From Sepioteuthis lessoniana (lineage: Eukaryota > Mollusca > Cephalopoda > Myopsida > Loliginidae), in NCBI GenBank assembly GCA_963585895.1, contig OY757904.1:71158139-71222138 (forward strand): a DNA stretch of 64,000 nt. Reading direction: 5' to 3'. Under the pieces are notes generated by a model, which was not told where the DNA came from, ran no database searches, and worked only from the letters and a program-made list of their open reading frames with translations. Both the position numbers and the translations under genes were made by a program. This document shows, one piece after another, positions 10,560-22,756 of the stretch; the stretch's first letter is position 1; each line of letters begins with the position of its first letter.

Positions 10560-10755
10560 CGTACCTGTGTTTATTTTTCTTTATTTGCATCACAGACACA
10601 CATATATTGTTATCTGCAGACCGACTGTTTCGTTGTATCACAACTTTTCAGTGTGGCTAGACACGTAGAACGCTTCAAGCTGGGATCGAAACTCGCCCAA
10701 CTTTACGTTAGACGAAGTAACTTACCACTCAGCCAGCAGAAGTCATACGTCAGCG
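10560..10755 (-). mobile_element. tRNA-derived SINE with degenerate hammerhead
   Basis: Read on the minus strand, it has an A-box-like TGGCTGAGTGGTAAGTT, a B-box GAGTTTCGATCCC (plus 10683-10697), then the linker GTGTCTAGCCACACTG shared with the SINE at 2.0 kb. The hammerhead-like body follows at 10614-10656. Confidence 0.8.
10614..10656 (-). ncRNA. degenerate hammerhead ribozyme
   Basis: Minus strand: CCACA (10656-10652), CTGAAAA (10651-10645) in place of CTGATGA, stem II GTTG/CAAC with loop TGATA, GAAA (10631-10628), and GTC at 10621-10619. The invariant G8 of the core is A, and stem I has two mismatches, so it is predicted inactive. Stem II keeps pairing with different bases from the 2.0-kb copy. 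Confidence 0.75.
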
Positions 10756-10972
10756 GGGGAATTATAAGGCACTATGTCGTAGCTTTCAATTGTTTACATT
10801 TTGTTTAACCGGATACCAGAGTGCTCAGTTCATTAGAAGTGCTTTGCATTCCAAAAGTGGTAGCCGTTAATACCTTCGCCAGAATGCTCAACCCCGGAGT
10901 GGGGAGCGGAGTGATAGGGAGCCAGACACGAAAAGATATAAGCACGCGCAAAACATGGAGGCAATGCATATT

Positions 10973-11032
10973 CTCTCTCTCTCTCTCTCTCTCTCTGTCT
11001 TTCTCTGTCTCTGTCTCTGTCTCTCTCTTTCT
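10973..11032. repeat. (CT)n microsatellite
   Basis: CT array with CTGT and CTTT interruptions. Confidence 0.95.
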
Positions 11033-11059
11033 ATTTCACTATCTCTCGAACACTCACAC

Positions 11060-12165
11060 ACTCACGCACTGATGTAACAATAAATGAGACAAATAAAAAG
11101 TTAAAAAGTACTAATCATGTCGAGAATAACAAACAATCTTATAGATATATACTGATTAACGCCTTACTGACACAAATATTTTGGTAAAAAATTCAATGAA
11201 GAGACAGTTCATTAAAACGAGATCCCAAAATTGGGGATATGAGTTCGAAATTTATTCTAGAATATAATTTATTTCGATGGCACACATTTTACTTTAACGG
11301 CAAAACAAGATATCAGTAAAAGAAATATCGTTAAAAAAATAAACAAAATATCAAGAAATTGTGTAAAAATTGAATGTTAAAATTTATTGACTACATCCCG
11401 AGATCTTCCCAAAACTATCCATCTATTTGGTAGTTGGAATAAAATGGGAGCTCGTCAATCTGAATACACTCTCAGGTGATTATTGAATAAATAACGATTT
11501 CATCCTCTTTTAGTCATTGTTTTGTCGAGTATTGGCACTGGTGAACGCACTCCGTTTGATGTAATACACTTCCCAGATTTTCTCACAGACAAAAGTAAAT
11601 TACACAGGCCTCGAGTAAAATCAATCTTGCGAACTTGAAATATGTAGACAAAATATCTCGATTAGTAGCCTAACGTCGGCGCCGCTACCCTTCAAGACGT
11701 CTGAGTAAGAAATGCCATTAGGAATGGGACGAGTCTGAGGATCTGCAAAAAAAAAAAAGAAAGAAAAGAAAAGGCAAAAAACGATATCAGATACCCCAGT
11801 AAGCAACAAGGGAAAATTACACGCATACAAGAAAACAAAATGAAAAGGAAAGAAAGATTCCAGCAACTGCATGTCACTGAAAACAAATAATTCCTTTGCA
11901 TTTAAGCAATTCGCATTCACACGAGGAATATTTTCTTACACTTACATCTTCTAACTATCGACTAAAGCAAATGATAACACAAAGTACACTTCTCGTTAAG
12001 GCTGAGACAACTAACTACCCTCATAGGAATAAAAAAAAAAAAAAAAAGCTTTTCACACAAACTAGTAAGTCGAAAAAAAATGGCGACAAATATGCAATAA
12101 CATTTCTTTTTAACTCAGTAGTTTCCTTAAATTAAATATATAGATAAATACAGCGATAAGCCTAG
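11060..12165. other. AT-rich sequence, no recognisable feature
   Basis: Contains two A-rich runs (11745-11775 and 12030-12047). The frames around 11621-11920 have no recognisable domain. Confidence 0.45.
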
Positions 12166-12171
12166 TTTACT

Positions 12172-12315
12172 AGAGCGGTAAAATACACTGAATGCGTCTC
12201 TTCAAAATAGTGTCCTGGATATGACTCAAAACAGTTTGATGGTGAGGCTCCAGTCCTGGAGCTTTGAGGTGTACAGCTTCATTGTCATTGCACCCAGGTC
12301 AACTCAGACCTGGAG
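12172..12315 (-). repeat. repeat family 1, 3' part, inverted
   Basis: Reverse complement of the family 3' region: GTGTCCTGGATATGACTC, TTTGATGGTGAGGCTCCAGT, CTGGAGCTTTGAG and CACCCAGGTCAACTC correspond to blocks at 12590-12750. It ends at the start of the forward copy that follows. Confidence 0.8.
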
Positions 12316-12800
12316 TGGTTGGTTGGGTTTTATGGCATATCAATCTTTTAGGTTATATAATGCCAAATCAACTAATTAGATCTATTTCAAACAATTCAAT
12401 TTAGCATCAGTACACTAATTAATTGTAAAAAAAAATCTATTTCAAGCTATTCGGTTTAGTCAAACCATTCAAATTTGTGCAAATACACAGTTAAACGTCA
12501 AAACAGTTATATTTAAAGTAATTCAGTTTAGCATGAGTACGCTGTTCTGTTCTATTTAAACTATAGATAGAGATTCTATCAGGTGCTGCCACTCTAGGCC
12601 ACAGTGGACTAGTAAACGATGACAATGCAGGGGTACTCCGCATTCCTAAAGCTCCAGCAATACTGGACCCTCACCATCAGATTGTTTAGTGTCATATCTA
12701 GGACACTCATTGGAGGATCTTACCCCTCGACAGAGATGCAGTCGGTGTATTCTACTGCCCCGGCTGACTGGGCAATACCTACAGTTATATATATGGATTA
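12316..12800 (+). repeat. repeat family 1, near-complete copy
   Basis: Starts GGTTGGTTGGGTTTTATGGC, passes through about three degenerate units of the CTATTTCAA...ATTCAGTTTAGC motif, the TAGATAGAGATTCTATCAGG block, and ends with GATGCAGTCGGTGTATTCTAC followed by CTGACTGGGCAATAC. No protein is encoded. The start sequence recurs many times in this window. Confidence 0.85.
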
Positions 12801-13194
12801 AATTGAATTGTTTGACATTAAAACAGCGTGCAAGCAAATAACCTAAGCTATTGTGAAGAGTGATGCAGATTTAGCTTAATATACACTTACTAGTTGTAGA
12901 CGGCAAAATGGGTAAAAGTTTCTTCTGAAATTCTATTATTTTTTAGATTTGGTGACGTACGTGGGTTTAGGACAGTTTTAAGGGATACAATTTAATTATT
13001 CAAGCTGTTTTAATTGATAAGTTTTCATTTCGGCTATTTTTACAAGACCCTGTCAACTGTTTATGAGCCTTCTAATGACGGAATTTGATTCATTCGTAAA
13101 TATTTCAATGTAATAATAACTACATTTTATGTTTCATGGCATTTTGTTTTAACTTGAACATTTCATTAGTCAATAATACGCAGTATATTCGTCT

Positions 13195-13600
13195 CTGTCT
13201 CCTAATAGACGGGACTTGACCCAAGGTCATAGACCTAAAGTCGGATTATTGTAGGTATTAGGGGAGGGGAAGCTCGAACCCAGGCCGAGGCTCCAGCCCG
13301 TCTGGTCTATGCTGATCATCAGCCCACTTGATGCTATATGAACCGACGAGCCTAGTTGGACATGGAGCCAAACATAGCTCTTGGCACGGATGCCACATAA
13401 TAGTTTAAACTGGAAAACGGGATCCAGTGCTATACAAAGGTTTCAATAATGGAGCTCACGCACCAGAAGGTGGCACAGCCAAAGCCAGGTGTCCACCGGT
13501 CTTGAGTCTGCCATAGAGTGGACAGTGCCCCGTCCAACACGAACACCAATCTAGCTAAAAAGCCGGCTTGAGGCAAAGCCTACATCAAATTAATGCCGTC
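13195..13600. repeat. GC-richer island, unclassified
   Basis: About 400 bp with clearly higher G+C than the flanks (for example GCTCGAACCCAGGCCGAGGC and CAGCCAAAGCCAGGTGTCC). Stops occur in all frames. It has no LTR-like or terminal inverted ends that I can find. It may be a transposon fragment or old exonic sequence, but I cannot assign it. Confidence 0.4.
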
Positions 13601-14043
13601 TATAATGCTCGAAATTCTTAAGTAACACAAATAATTTGTACAAAGTGGCATTGCTTCTAGTTCGTTTTCTATGATTTCCAGGAGGTTTATCAGTGATGTC
13701 GGGAGGGTTTTCAAGCAGATTTCTCAAATGCTATTTTTACTTCTGAGGTCAGAAAAGGCGTATTTGTCATGTCAATGAAGAAGTAACCCAAACTGCTCAG
13801 AGCTCTCGAATTGAACATTTAGAACATTATGTTGCAAGATGTCATACCCTGGAAAACCTTGTTTGGTGCTTGGGGCTGAATCTTCGGCAGATGATACAGA
13901 CGGTGTATTTTAAGCCCCATAGCATAGTCTATCTATTAGATAAGAACAATTTCTAATCCATATGACATTCTAATATTCTTTCATCTTTCATCAGTTGTTG
14001 CCATAATAATGACTCGAAATTTGGTCTCCTCTCAAAAGTGGGC

Positions 14044-14044
<1 letters not shown>

Positions 14045-14097
<53 letters not shown>
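14045..14097. repeat. (TA)n microsatellite
   Basis: Uninterrupted TA array. Confidence 0.97.
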
Positions 14098-14100
<3 letters not shown>

Positions 14101-14511
14101 GAATAGATTCAAAAATTATTTAAATTTGTTTATTTATTTATCATTCTATATACTTGTCATGATTCTATTGTTTGTGAGTTTGTTTTCTGTCGTTTCCTTT
14201 GAATATTTTGGGCGAGTTATGCTTCCTTATAGTAAAGGTTGTTCCAATAGGTTTTTTTTTATCTTGTTTAATCATGAATTTTCTGTCTGAGATGGTCCAT
14301 TTGGAGTTTGTTGGGTTGTTTGCTGAATAATTTGCTCCCACAGTTTATGGTGGCTCATTATTAAAAAGCAGACCATGTAATCGTCGCGGACAAAAGAACA
14401 TTCAAAACAGAGCAATACTAACAAAAATAAATTTATATATCAACATGTACATAAAAAGGAAGCACAACAAAACATTACGAATATTCTAATATAGCTTGAT
14501 AAATATTCCTC

Positions 14512-14513
<2 letters not shown>

Positions 14514-14549
<36 letters not shown>
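14514..14549. repeat. (TG)n microsatellite
   Basis: Uninterrupted TG array. Confidence 0.97.
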
Positions 14550-14550
<1 letters not shown>

Positions 14551-14559
14551 CTAACACGA

Positions 14560-15495
14560 ATATTATGGTGAAAGACTAAAAATTAAAATTGCCTTGTGGA
14601 TTATAAATGTATTTTAGATATACGTGTTTTCTTCCATGTTGGTTGTTTGTCTCTTTCGGTATTTGACGAAATGTCTGAGGCTGTGTTCGAGACTGAAAAA
14701 AATTCAGCCGAAAAGGTAGAACAGGAAAGAAAAAAGGTTGTAGAGAATATACACACCAATGTTACGTGTATTGGGCTGTGTGTCACTCGATAGCAAAGCC
14801 AAGCTATCTCTGGAAGTTAAAATGTAAGAGAATGAATTATTGGAAGTCGTGAATATATATAATTAAACCTAATCATGTGATCGGCTCCAAACCCATCGTC
14901 CATCCCGCACAAGACAAAATCAATGGTGCAGACGCACTTTCCTGACCAACAGGTTCTCTAAACCAACTAATCCACCGATGAGCACCATCTTTGTTTCGGG
15001 AACAAGTGAATCTGTATCCCACCTTCTAGAATTCTCCTGCATCACGGCCACCCAAAATTTATTGGGGTGTTAATCCAATAAATTGTCTAACCGACTTGAA
15101 AACGTTCTTAAAACAGGGGTATTGCTGGGTGTCCGTAAGTTTGTGCCAAATATCAGTGACTATATGGTAATTTTGGTTTTAAATGATGGTGTCTAAAAAT
15201 TTTAGTTCTTTAAAGTTGTGAAATTTAACCTAGGGTGTTGGTTTGAGAGTAAGTATTGGTGAATTGTTAATGCTTCCTCATGAACATTTCATAAATTCGA
15301 AACAGTCATCACGGTGTCTTTTCAATAATATTGCAATTTATTTTAATGTTGATGCTGTATTTTCCCCAGTTATTTAATGTATATTTTTTCATTAAGTATG
15401 CTCTTCTTATGGTGATGTATGTTGGTGCCATTTTGGTTCCGAAAGTTGTTACGATAGTTTGAATATAATTTTGTTCTCAAATTAGAAAAAGGTAA
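14560..15495. other. no recognisable feature
   Basis: Overlapping 61-65 residue frames on opposite strands at 14596-14793 lack any family signature. A slightly GC-richer patch lies at 14880-15060 without element ends. Confidence 0.4.
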
Positions 15496-15497
15496 TA

Positions 15498-15501
<4 letters not shown>

Positions 15502-15582
<81 letters not shown>
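15502..15582. repeat. (TA)n-(TG)n compound microsatellite
   Basis: TA array passing directly into TG. Confidence 0.97.
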
Positions 15583-15584
<2 letters not shown>

Positions 15585-16574
15585 GTATACTCGGTATGCT
15601 GCCAGTTGAAATGTAAATCCAAAATGAGAACTGAAAATTTCAAGTGCATCAACGAAATAAACTTTCTTAAGTATTTAAAATCTGTTTTTCTAATCCTGTC
15701 TTTTAAAATGAACTCAAAGCCTGCCTCCACTAACTCTGCAAAATTAATTTATCTCAGCCATAGGACGTATATTGTCTTTTTTTTATCATGTCTAAATAAT
15801 TATAACGCAACTTTAAATAGTGCGAAAAGTTATTGGAATGTGACTCCTGACAGTCTGTAAAGTAAGGGTTGCGTTAGTGCTTTGAAAATAAGCATTCCAA
15901 TCACATTATTCTTTTCTTAACGGTACTCGAGTATCGGTAAGAGTGACGAGTGTTTTTTGTTTGTTTGTTTATTTTTTCTGGTATAAATATATTAAAAACC
16001 TCGCTTAATAATCTTCATGTCCAAAATTGAAAAAAAAAGCGGCTGGCATATTAATAGTTACAGCCTACCAAAATTTGAAACAAGCAGTTGTGATACACTT
16101 TTTACCTGTTCTAGAACATTAACATTTGTGCTTGGTAAGCAAAACCTAGTAACCTCAGTTATAAAGTAATTGCTTTCATTAGATTTTTCTCAAGAGAAAA
16201 GCGAAGAAGAAATCTAAGACCACAATATTGCGCAAGAAATTAAAAACCGAAAAGGATCTTAACATTCATCACTAAACAGGTGAATATACCATCTTTTAAA
16301 ATTTATTTATTTAAACAACTTTCTTTGAGATAAAGGAAATATAGTCAAATTCGTCAGGCAAGAAGCTGTCTCATTTTACTGTTGAATTTAATTGGTATAT
16401 TTGTCTAGAAGTGAGTCCATCAAAATATGTCCACACTTTTACTTTCCTCTATTTTAGCTTTTTAAAGAAAAAAACCTTTTTCATACATCCTAATCAATTA
16501 ATTAAAGTACATTTTCATATATTACATTTTCTTTCTTATTCAATTCTCTTTCTCATCGTATTTCTACTTCGACA

Positions 16575-16959
16575 GGCCCGTCGACTGGGACTGTAGATTA
16601 CACCAACTGCATCTCTGCAGCAGTAGTAAGAACACCCCAACGAGTATCCTAGATAAAACACTAAACCATTTGGTGGTGTGAATCTAGTCCAGGAGCTTTC
16701 ACTGCTCCCACGCTTACTCTCTCCCGGAGTGCAAGTACTTATTAGGTTCGCATCTATTGGTCAAATAGTACTGTTTAATCATTTATTATACAGGAAACAA
16801 TTTAACAGTGGTAAATATTCGTGTTAAATGGCAATAATGGACACCATTAAACAGTGCACAAATAAAACTATTAGGGTTTGCAAAACTTGGAAGAATTTAA
16901 CGGTGTGCCAACTAATGAGATCTGACTGGCATAAAACTGTAACCTATAAACTAATAGCT

Positions 16960-17009
<50 letters not shown>

Positions 17010-17090
17010 GCATGTGTGTGTCAGTGGGATTTTAAATAGGATTTCGCATTAAATATCTTCAAGGGTTGATATGCCATAAAACACGACCCA
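16575..17090 (-). repeat. repeat family 1 copy (inverted)
   Basis: Minus-strand copy: GACTGGGACTGTAGATTACA, AACTGCATCTCTGCAG, CCTAGATAAAACACTAAACC, and at its far end GGGTTGATATGCCATAAAAC, the complement of the family start. A (TA)n array sits inside it. Confidence 0.75.
16962..17008. repeat. (TA)n microsatellite
   Basis: Uninterrupted TA array. Confidence 0.97.
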
Positions 17091-17094
17091 CCAT

Positions 17095-17283
17095 CTAACT
17101 GCAAATAAAACTGTGTTAACGTCACTTAAGAGCTTTTAGTTGTTTAAACAACAAAATTTTCGTCTTACATCACAACACACTGTGTGCAAATAAAACTATT
17201 TGTGTTAAATAGCTATACTTTAAAACATTTAATGTAATGCAAACAAATGAGCTCTACCGCATTTTGAAATTTTCGTTTACAAA

Positions 17284-17325
<42 letters not shown>

Positions 17326-17385
17326 GAGGAACTGGGTTTTAAAAACTTACAAGGGATGATATGCCACAAAAACCAACCAACCAAC
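17095..17385 (-). repeat. repeat family 1, 5' end fragment (inverted)
   Basis: Contains GCAAATAAAACTGTGTTAAC and ends GGGATGATATGCCACAAAAA then CCAACCAACC, the complement of the family start. A (CA)n-(TA)n array at 17283-17325 interrupts it. Confidence 0.65.
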
Positions 17386-17869
17386 TATATACTTTGAATT
17401 ATCTTGCTTTTATCCACATTGTTTTTATTTAAACTCTTTTATTTATCATGTGCTTTTTTTTCCTTTTATTTTTGTTTTTATTTAGATTCCTCATCCGATT
17501 TTTTTCAATCTTTTTTCCTAAGAACATGAACAGGACTACAATTCAATCAAAGATTATGAGTTAAATAATTCTAAATTTGACTAACCTACTCCCGTTCTTT
17601 AAGTAGCTACTCATCTTTTTTTTTTTATTTGATTACATAAATAAAGGCTGCCATATCTAAAAATCTATATCTTTACATGGTACACAAATGCACCACACGT
17701 AAGTGATATGACCTTTTTGATGGTGTAGCAGGTTCGTCGTAATTAGATTTAAAGAGGTAGAAATTATATCTACAAAACTGGTTTAAATCAGATTTTTTCT
17801 CTTCCTCACCAGTTACCCACGCACCCAGACACCTTATTATTACCCCAGGCGAAGAATGATATATCCATG

Positions 17870-17965
17870 TCATCCCTAAAATGAAACGGAGACATCCATG
17901 TTCAGAAATTGAACTTTGTTCGACAAGTCCATTTTCTAAGACGATAACCATTACACCACGTGTCT
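17870..17965 (-). mobile_element. tRNA-derived SINE head
   Basis: Minus strand: A-box-like GTGGTGTAATGGTTATCGTC and a B-box-like AAAGTTCAATTTCTG at tRNA spacing. The body is not clearly related to the other families. Confidence 0.5.
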
Positions 17966-18077
17966 CTAGAATGTTTTATCTAAGCTAAGTATTTAATTTA
18001 TTGAGTTATCCTTAATTCATATTAGACTTATTTTATAAAATGACCTGTTAATTTTAATTTTATTTCTGAATTTTAAG

Positions 18078-18179
18078 GGTTTGGTTTCTTTGTTTAATGG
18101 CGTATCAATGATTATACAATACGAAAGACATTCTCGTAGAAAAAAAAACAGTAGTGGTATTATTTAATGTATAAGGTGT
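18078..18179 (+). repeat. repeat family 1, 5' end
   Basis: GGTTTGGTTTCTTTGTTTAATGGCGTATCAATG followed by the 5' region, then cut by the SINE at 18180. (The start is quoted in part; see 18078-18112.). Confidence 0.6.
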
Positions 18180-18325
18180 GGGAAGAATTGGTTTCGTCCC
18201 TTTCCTAGGGGTATAAATCCAATATTGAACCTCATAGTGATACTAGAGCTCGACTTCACTAACTACGATGTCACAGTTCAGCGAGCTAGCCACTACGCCT
18301 CGGTGATTTCCCTCCTGTTATTTTA
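18180..18325 (-). mobile_element. tRNA-derived SINE (5.7-kb family)
   Basis: Minus strand: GAGGCGTAGTGGCTAGCTCG as A-box region, AAGTCGAGCTCTAG as B-box region, and a body reading GGGGTATAAATCCAA on plus, complementary to the family TATGAATCC block. Confidence 0.6.
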
Positions 18326-19326
18326 TCACAATGCTCAGAAAATTTTAAATGCGACAAAGTGACCTGGATCTCAGGACACAAAATATCTCCTTCACGATTT
18401 CGACTCGCTTTTATGGATGAAATAATGCATTAAGAAGAAAGGACACAGCGTAACTAAATTTGTATTTCGTTGGCTGATGGCTTCCTGTGGCCAAATTACA
18501 TGCTTCCCTTAGCCAGCTTTTTTTGCAAATGGCTCGTCATTGGCGTACAACATTTGATAAAACACGAAGCTTTCAGATCAAGGCGCATGCTCTTTTGCTG
18601 ATACATCGTGATAAGGTAAACCTTTCTCATGACATGGAAAAATGATGGATACGTGATAGGAACATTACTTACTCAAGAAATGGTATGCATTACCTGGCTT
18701 GTTATTTCCTTTAGGACTGGCTGATGTTTCAGCTAATGCAGTTTTGTATTTTTTCCCTGTGCTAGTGGCCAATGCCAGTTAGATGTCATAGGTAAATAGT
18801 TATTTCATGGGAATGTGGTAATAAAATAAAATAAGTGTTTCGTAAAGGAGCTGCACGCTGCTGAATGAGAGAGATCACATGTAAAGAGAGATAGTGAATG
18901 GGATTTTGGTAGATTATGAAAGGAATTTGATTAAGTTATTGATTACAAGGGTCTGTTATACCGTCTAGAAGCTTTTTATGTTTTATGATTAAGGGATCAC
19001 GTTCATTGTTCATGAATATTAGTAGGGTTTGAGAAGTTGTTTCTTAGAATATAATTTTGCTCAAATTGTATGAAGTATTCATATCTAAAAAAATATTTGC
19101 ACACAGTTCAATGAATTAAAACGTTCCTGTCTAATATCTATTATTATAGAGTTTCAAGTAAATATTTCCATCAAATAATAGTAACCATTGTTAGGGAGTT
19201 ATAGGGTTTCAATTAACTAATAAACTTTAGTGAAGAACTATTCTTTCAAGTAGCTACTTAAATTCAAATAATTTAGAGTTATATGCCTTCAAGTTTTTCT
19301 TATCAAATGCGAATGTTTTTTTCAAC

Positions 19327-19560
19327 ATATCTATTTAACATATACATGGGGTCATAACGGATACTACCACTCCAGGTCAAAGTGTCCTTGCGAGTAATAA
19401 CAATAAAACTCTATCTCATACAACATAGATATCCAGAACTATAGCCTCATCATGAGTTTAGTATTATACTCAGAACTCTCTTTTTGTGAGCAAATCTTAC
19501 TCCTCTGAAGAGTAAGCGAATTATAAGTCAGGTGACAGGGCGGACAATGTTGGGACCCTG
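19327..19560 (+). repeat. diverged repeat family 1, 3' part
   Basis: Contains CATATACATGGGGTCATAAC, ACTACCACTCCAGGTCAAAG and CTTACTCCTCTGAAGAGTAAG in the family order. Confidence 0.5.
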
Positions 19561-19948
19561 TATCGAAGCTAAGTTTAAACAGTGAGGCTTTCCTTTTTAC
19601 TCTTTCAAAAAAAAAAAGACATGGTTGGTGCTTTTAAACCTTCGTTGGCTACTCAGAACTTCTTTTGTTCGGGATATTCTTTTTCTAAAATGACGCTGAG
19701 ACAGTTTTATTTTAATCTACACCATAAAAACGTGGAATTATAAAACGTAAGATGCGTTTGGTAATTACTTTCAATCGCCAAAAATTAAAAAAAAGAATCA
19801 AGAAGTTTAATTTATTGATTTGGTTAAATGGCATCTAAACTCTTCTAATGTTATTTTATGCCTGAAGGTTACGGAATTGTCTGTTATACATTGTACATTC
19901 ATATTTACTATTTTTGCGATCGTTTTAACACTTTTGCAAAATGTTATA

Positions 19949-20859
19949 CGAGGATCATTAAACAAGTTTCCAGCCTTTTTTTTTCGTATGGGCACTTTTA
20001 TTGATAGTACACACATGAAACTCGAGTCTCCTTCGAAGTAATCTCCTCCGGCGGCAATGCACTTGTTATACCGTTCTAACAGCTTCTACAAGGCCCCATG
20101 GAAGTCCTCCTGTGTGAGCGTGTCAATGACCTTCGTCACGGGAACTTTCATCTCCATAATTGTCTCATAACGACAGCCTCTGAGCTTAGGGAATAACCAA
20201 AAGTCACAGAGAGCAACGTCTGCCTGAGGAACTGTCTGGATGCCCACCTTGGTCAAATAGTCTGTGATAAGGATAGAGTTGTGAACTGGTGTATTGTGCT
20301 GGTGAAAATGCCACTGACCCGATTTGAAGAGTGCTGGCCTCTTCCGATTGAAACTCTTCCTGGACTCCCTTAAAGCCTCAACATAGTAACCCTAATCTTA
20401 ACTCTAACCCTAATCCTTTGGCCAATCAACTCTAGTGTATTGACTTCCTTACTCCTCCCACACCTCTCATCATCCCTCACAGACTCCCTGCCTTCCTTGA
20501 ATCTCTTATACTACCCAAAACTGATACGCATTTCATGCAAGATGCTCCAAAAGCAGTCGGAAGCAGTCGGAAGCATTCCATACGTTTCTGTGGCGTTTTT
20601 TCCAAGTTATAAACATAATTTTATTGCATATCATTCTTCCTCGCGTCCAGATTACATTTCTTAAGTTCGCCAGTTATGACAATCAGGCTTTAGTAGGGTG
20701 TATTCCAATTCCTTCTGTAGCTGTTTTTTTGAAGCTGAAATCATAAAAAAGTCATTCATTTCATAAGATGTATAGCAAAAACATACTAAATTTTCAAGAG
20801 TTTACGACAATTTTAAATGCCTTTACAAAAAAGACTGGAAACCTATCGAATGCACCACA
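19949..20859 (-). mobile_element. mariner-type DNA transposon relic, copy 1
   Basis: It is bounded by TA dinucleotides (19947-19948 and 20860-20861). Its ends are imperfect inverted repeats: CGAGGATCATTAAACAAG on the left and, reverse-complemented from the right, TGTGGTGCATTCGATAGG. It aligns throughout with the copy at 42939-43816. On the minus strand it encodes pieces of a mariner transposase: the helix-turn-helix region near 20440-20570, then HFHQHNTPVH, and CDFWLFPKLRGC near 20180. The block that should carry the first catalytic aspartate is absent, and the second (QDN in the sister copy) reads QHN. At 911 bp it is shorter than the roughly 1.3 kb usual for mariners. It cannot make an active transposase. 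Confidence 0.9.
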
Positions 20860-20884
20860 TATTGCATATTCTTCTAATACGAAT

Positions 20885-21140
20885 ATGTATCAAACAAACC
20901 AATTTGACCAATACACGGAACAATAATAGGTACAACCACTCCGAGTCTGAACAGAATTGGGTAATTTGGTATGGTAAGGGTGGTTCAAACTCCGCATAGG
21001 AAGAGGATTGAAAACTCACAAGCAACTGCTCTAAAGTGTCAAATGCACAACAACTTTTCGTGAAAGGGGTGAAGCTAACATTACTTTAGGGGAAACAGTC
21101 AGCGTATTCTAAACCCCATCGACATGGCCGAAGGATTTTG
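20885..21140 (+). repeat. diverged repeat family 1, 3' part
   Basis: TTTGACCAATACACGG, ACAACCACTCCGAGTCTG and CAGCGTATTCTAAACCCCAT appear in family order. Confidence 0.45.
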
Positions 21141-21193
21141 AGTACTGCTAAAAATTAAGTGACAATACAACTCTTCAAACACCTGCAAATATT

Positions 21194-21400
21194 GGTTTGG
21201 TTTGGTTGCTTTGCTCGATGGCATATCAATATTCATAGATTATTTCATGTCAAAACCATCCTAGAAGAAGTATGGTAGAGGTAGTATTTAACCTATTGTT
21301 AGGGAGATGAAGAGTTCTTTCTTTCCCCAAAAGAGTGCAATGATATTCAACTTCACTTACTTCTAGGATATAATCACCACTTTAGATATTATGCTACGGG
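21194..21400 (+). repeat. repeat family 1, 5' end
   Basis: Begins GGTTTGGTTTGGTTGC, then GATGGCATATCAATATTC. It continues with GGTAGTATTTAACCTATTG, as in the 18.1- and 54.4-kb copies. Confidence 0.65.
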
Positions 21401-21939
21401 AAATACCTTGCACCAGAAAATTCAATACAAATTATCAACTATTTTTATGGATTCATTCAATTAAATCAAATGCAATAAAGGTAAACAATCGGTATTGGAC
21501 TAAAAGTATGTTTCTTGACTCCAATATTGGTCAAATTTTTTTCATCTTCGGAGACGATGGAGGTCACTTTCCCCCCATAAAAAGAAAAGGAAAGATTGCC
21601 AATGACTTTGAATGGCATTTGTCTATAATCTTGTTGAAAAAAAAAATGTATGTAATCTGTAACTGTAATTAAGCTAAGTTTTTCAGAAAATCTAAAAATA
21701 GAAAACAGCCCACGTCTGTCATATTTAAAGAATAAATGTTCGCTTTTTTGTCGTCAAAATCTCTTTGGACAATGTACTAGCTATCCAGCGTGCTGGTCAG
21801 TAGTCGTCAATAACTTGAACAGAATAAATTTAAACTTAAGATTTTCGAGGCGATGTGTCAAAAGGTTTATTCCCGAATTTCATGACTATGGTCACATTAA
21901 TCCTCTAATGAAATCGGGACTGACATGCAAGTATGTAAA

Positions 21940-22195
21940 AAGTAAAGTTGGTGACCGTAGTCGAAGGCGATCAAAACGCTCCCTTTTCAAGAGCTACAAC
22001 ACCCAGATATAGGAGAGGGAACTATTCCTTTCCCTGGATTGCCCCACTTTACCCTTAATACGTACCTTATATTGCATATTCTAATGCAAGGAGGTATCAA
22101 ATACCATTTTTAACGTCTTTGGTATGACACGACCTTGGATTGAACCCAGATCTCATGGACCATTGGCGAACACTCTACTCACTTGGTTAATGCAA
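21940..22195 (-). mobile_element. tRNA-derived SINE, family 2, copy 1
   Basis: Minus strand: the head near 22195 has CAAGTGAGTAGAGTGTTCGC and the B-box GGGTTCAATCCAAGG. The body contains GGTACGTATTAAGGGTAAAG and TGAAAAGGGAGCGTTTTGAT. The copy at 39425-39690 has the same order and orientation. Confidence 0.8.
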
Positions 22196-22756
22196 GTAAG
22201 CATTTACAATACAACTAAAAACATGTATATACACTGGACACATACAAAAATTACCTCACACTTTTACTTATTGCATCTGCCAAAAATGCATACAAAGCCA
22301 ATGTCACTTTCGAATCAGTCTTCTAGTATTTATTTTGCGGCTTGTTTTCTTTACAATAAATATCAGCGTTAACCTTTTATCACAGTCACCAGATGAATCC
22401 TTGACTATTTTAAACTAGATTTTGTTAACAAACCCGTCCGGTATACTTTGCTAATTTCATGCTACTCTCCTAACAAATAATTATTTCCAGCAGAAATCTG
22501 AGTCAAAAGTTGGAGAGTAAAAAAGAACTGACAAAGAATGACGTGAAAATCCCTAGAATGAGACAAGAAAATATATCCTGGGATATCCAATATCCATATT
22601 TTTTACCATCTACATATTTCGACGAGAGAAAAAGATTCAGTGAAATCTGAATAGGAAACTGAAAAGTACTCATCTTTTCATTAGATTTATTGATAAAAAA
22701 TATATATGTAATGATGAAATATTTACAAACTTCGTTTATCGATGAGAGCTGATATT

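Noticed and set aside
14596..14793. Overlapping 65- and 61-residue frames on opposite strands
   Set aside because: No family signature, no splice context that can be supported, and both strands open equally: typical of chance.
20388..20418. Telomere-like CCCTAA/CTAACCCTAA sequence
   Set aside because: It falls inside the mariner relic at the position encoding the IGQR-x-V-x-V segment; the sister copy has related sequence there. It is a local expansion of transposase coding DNA, not a telomeric repeat.
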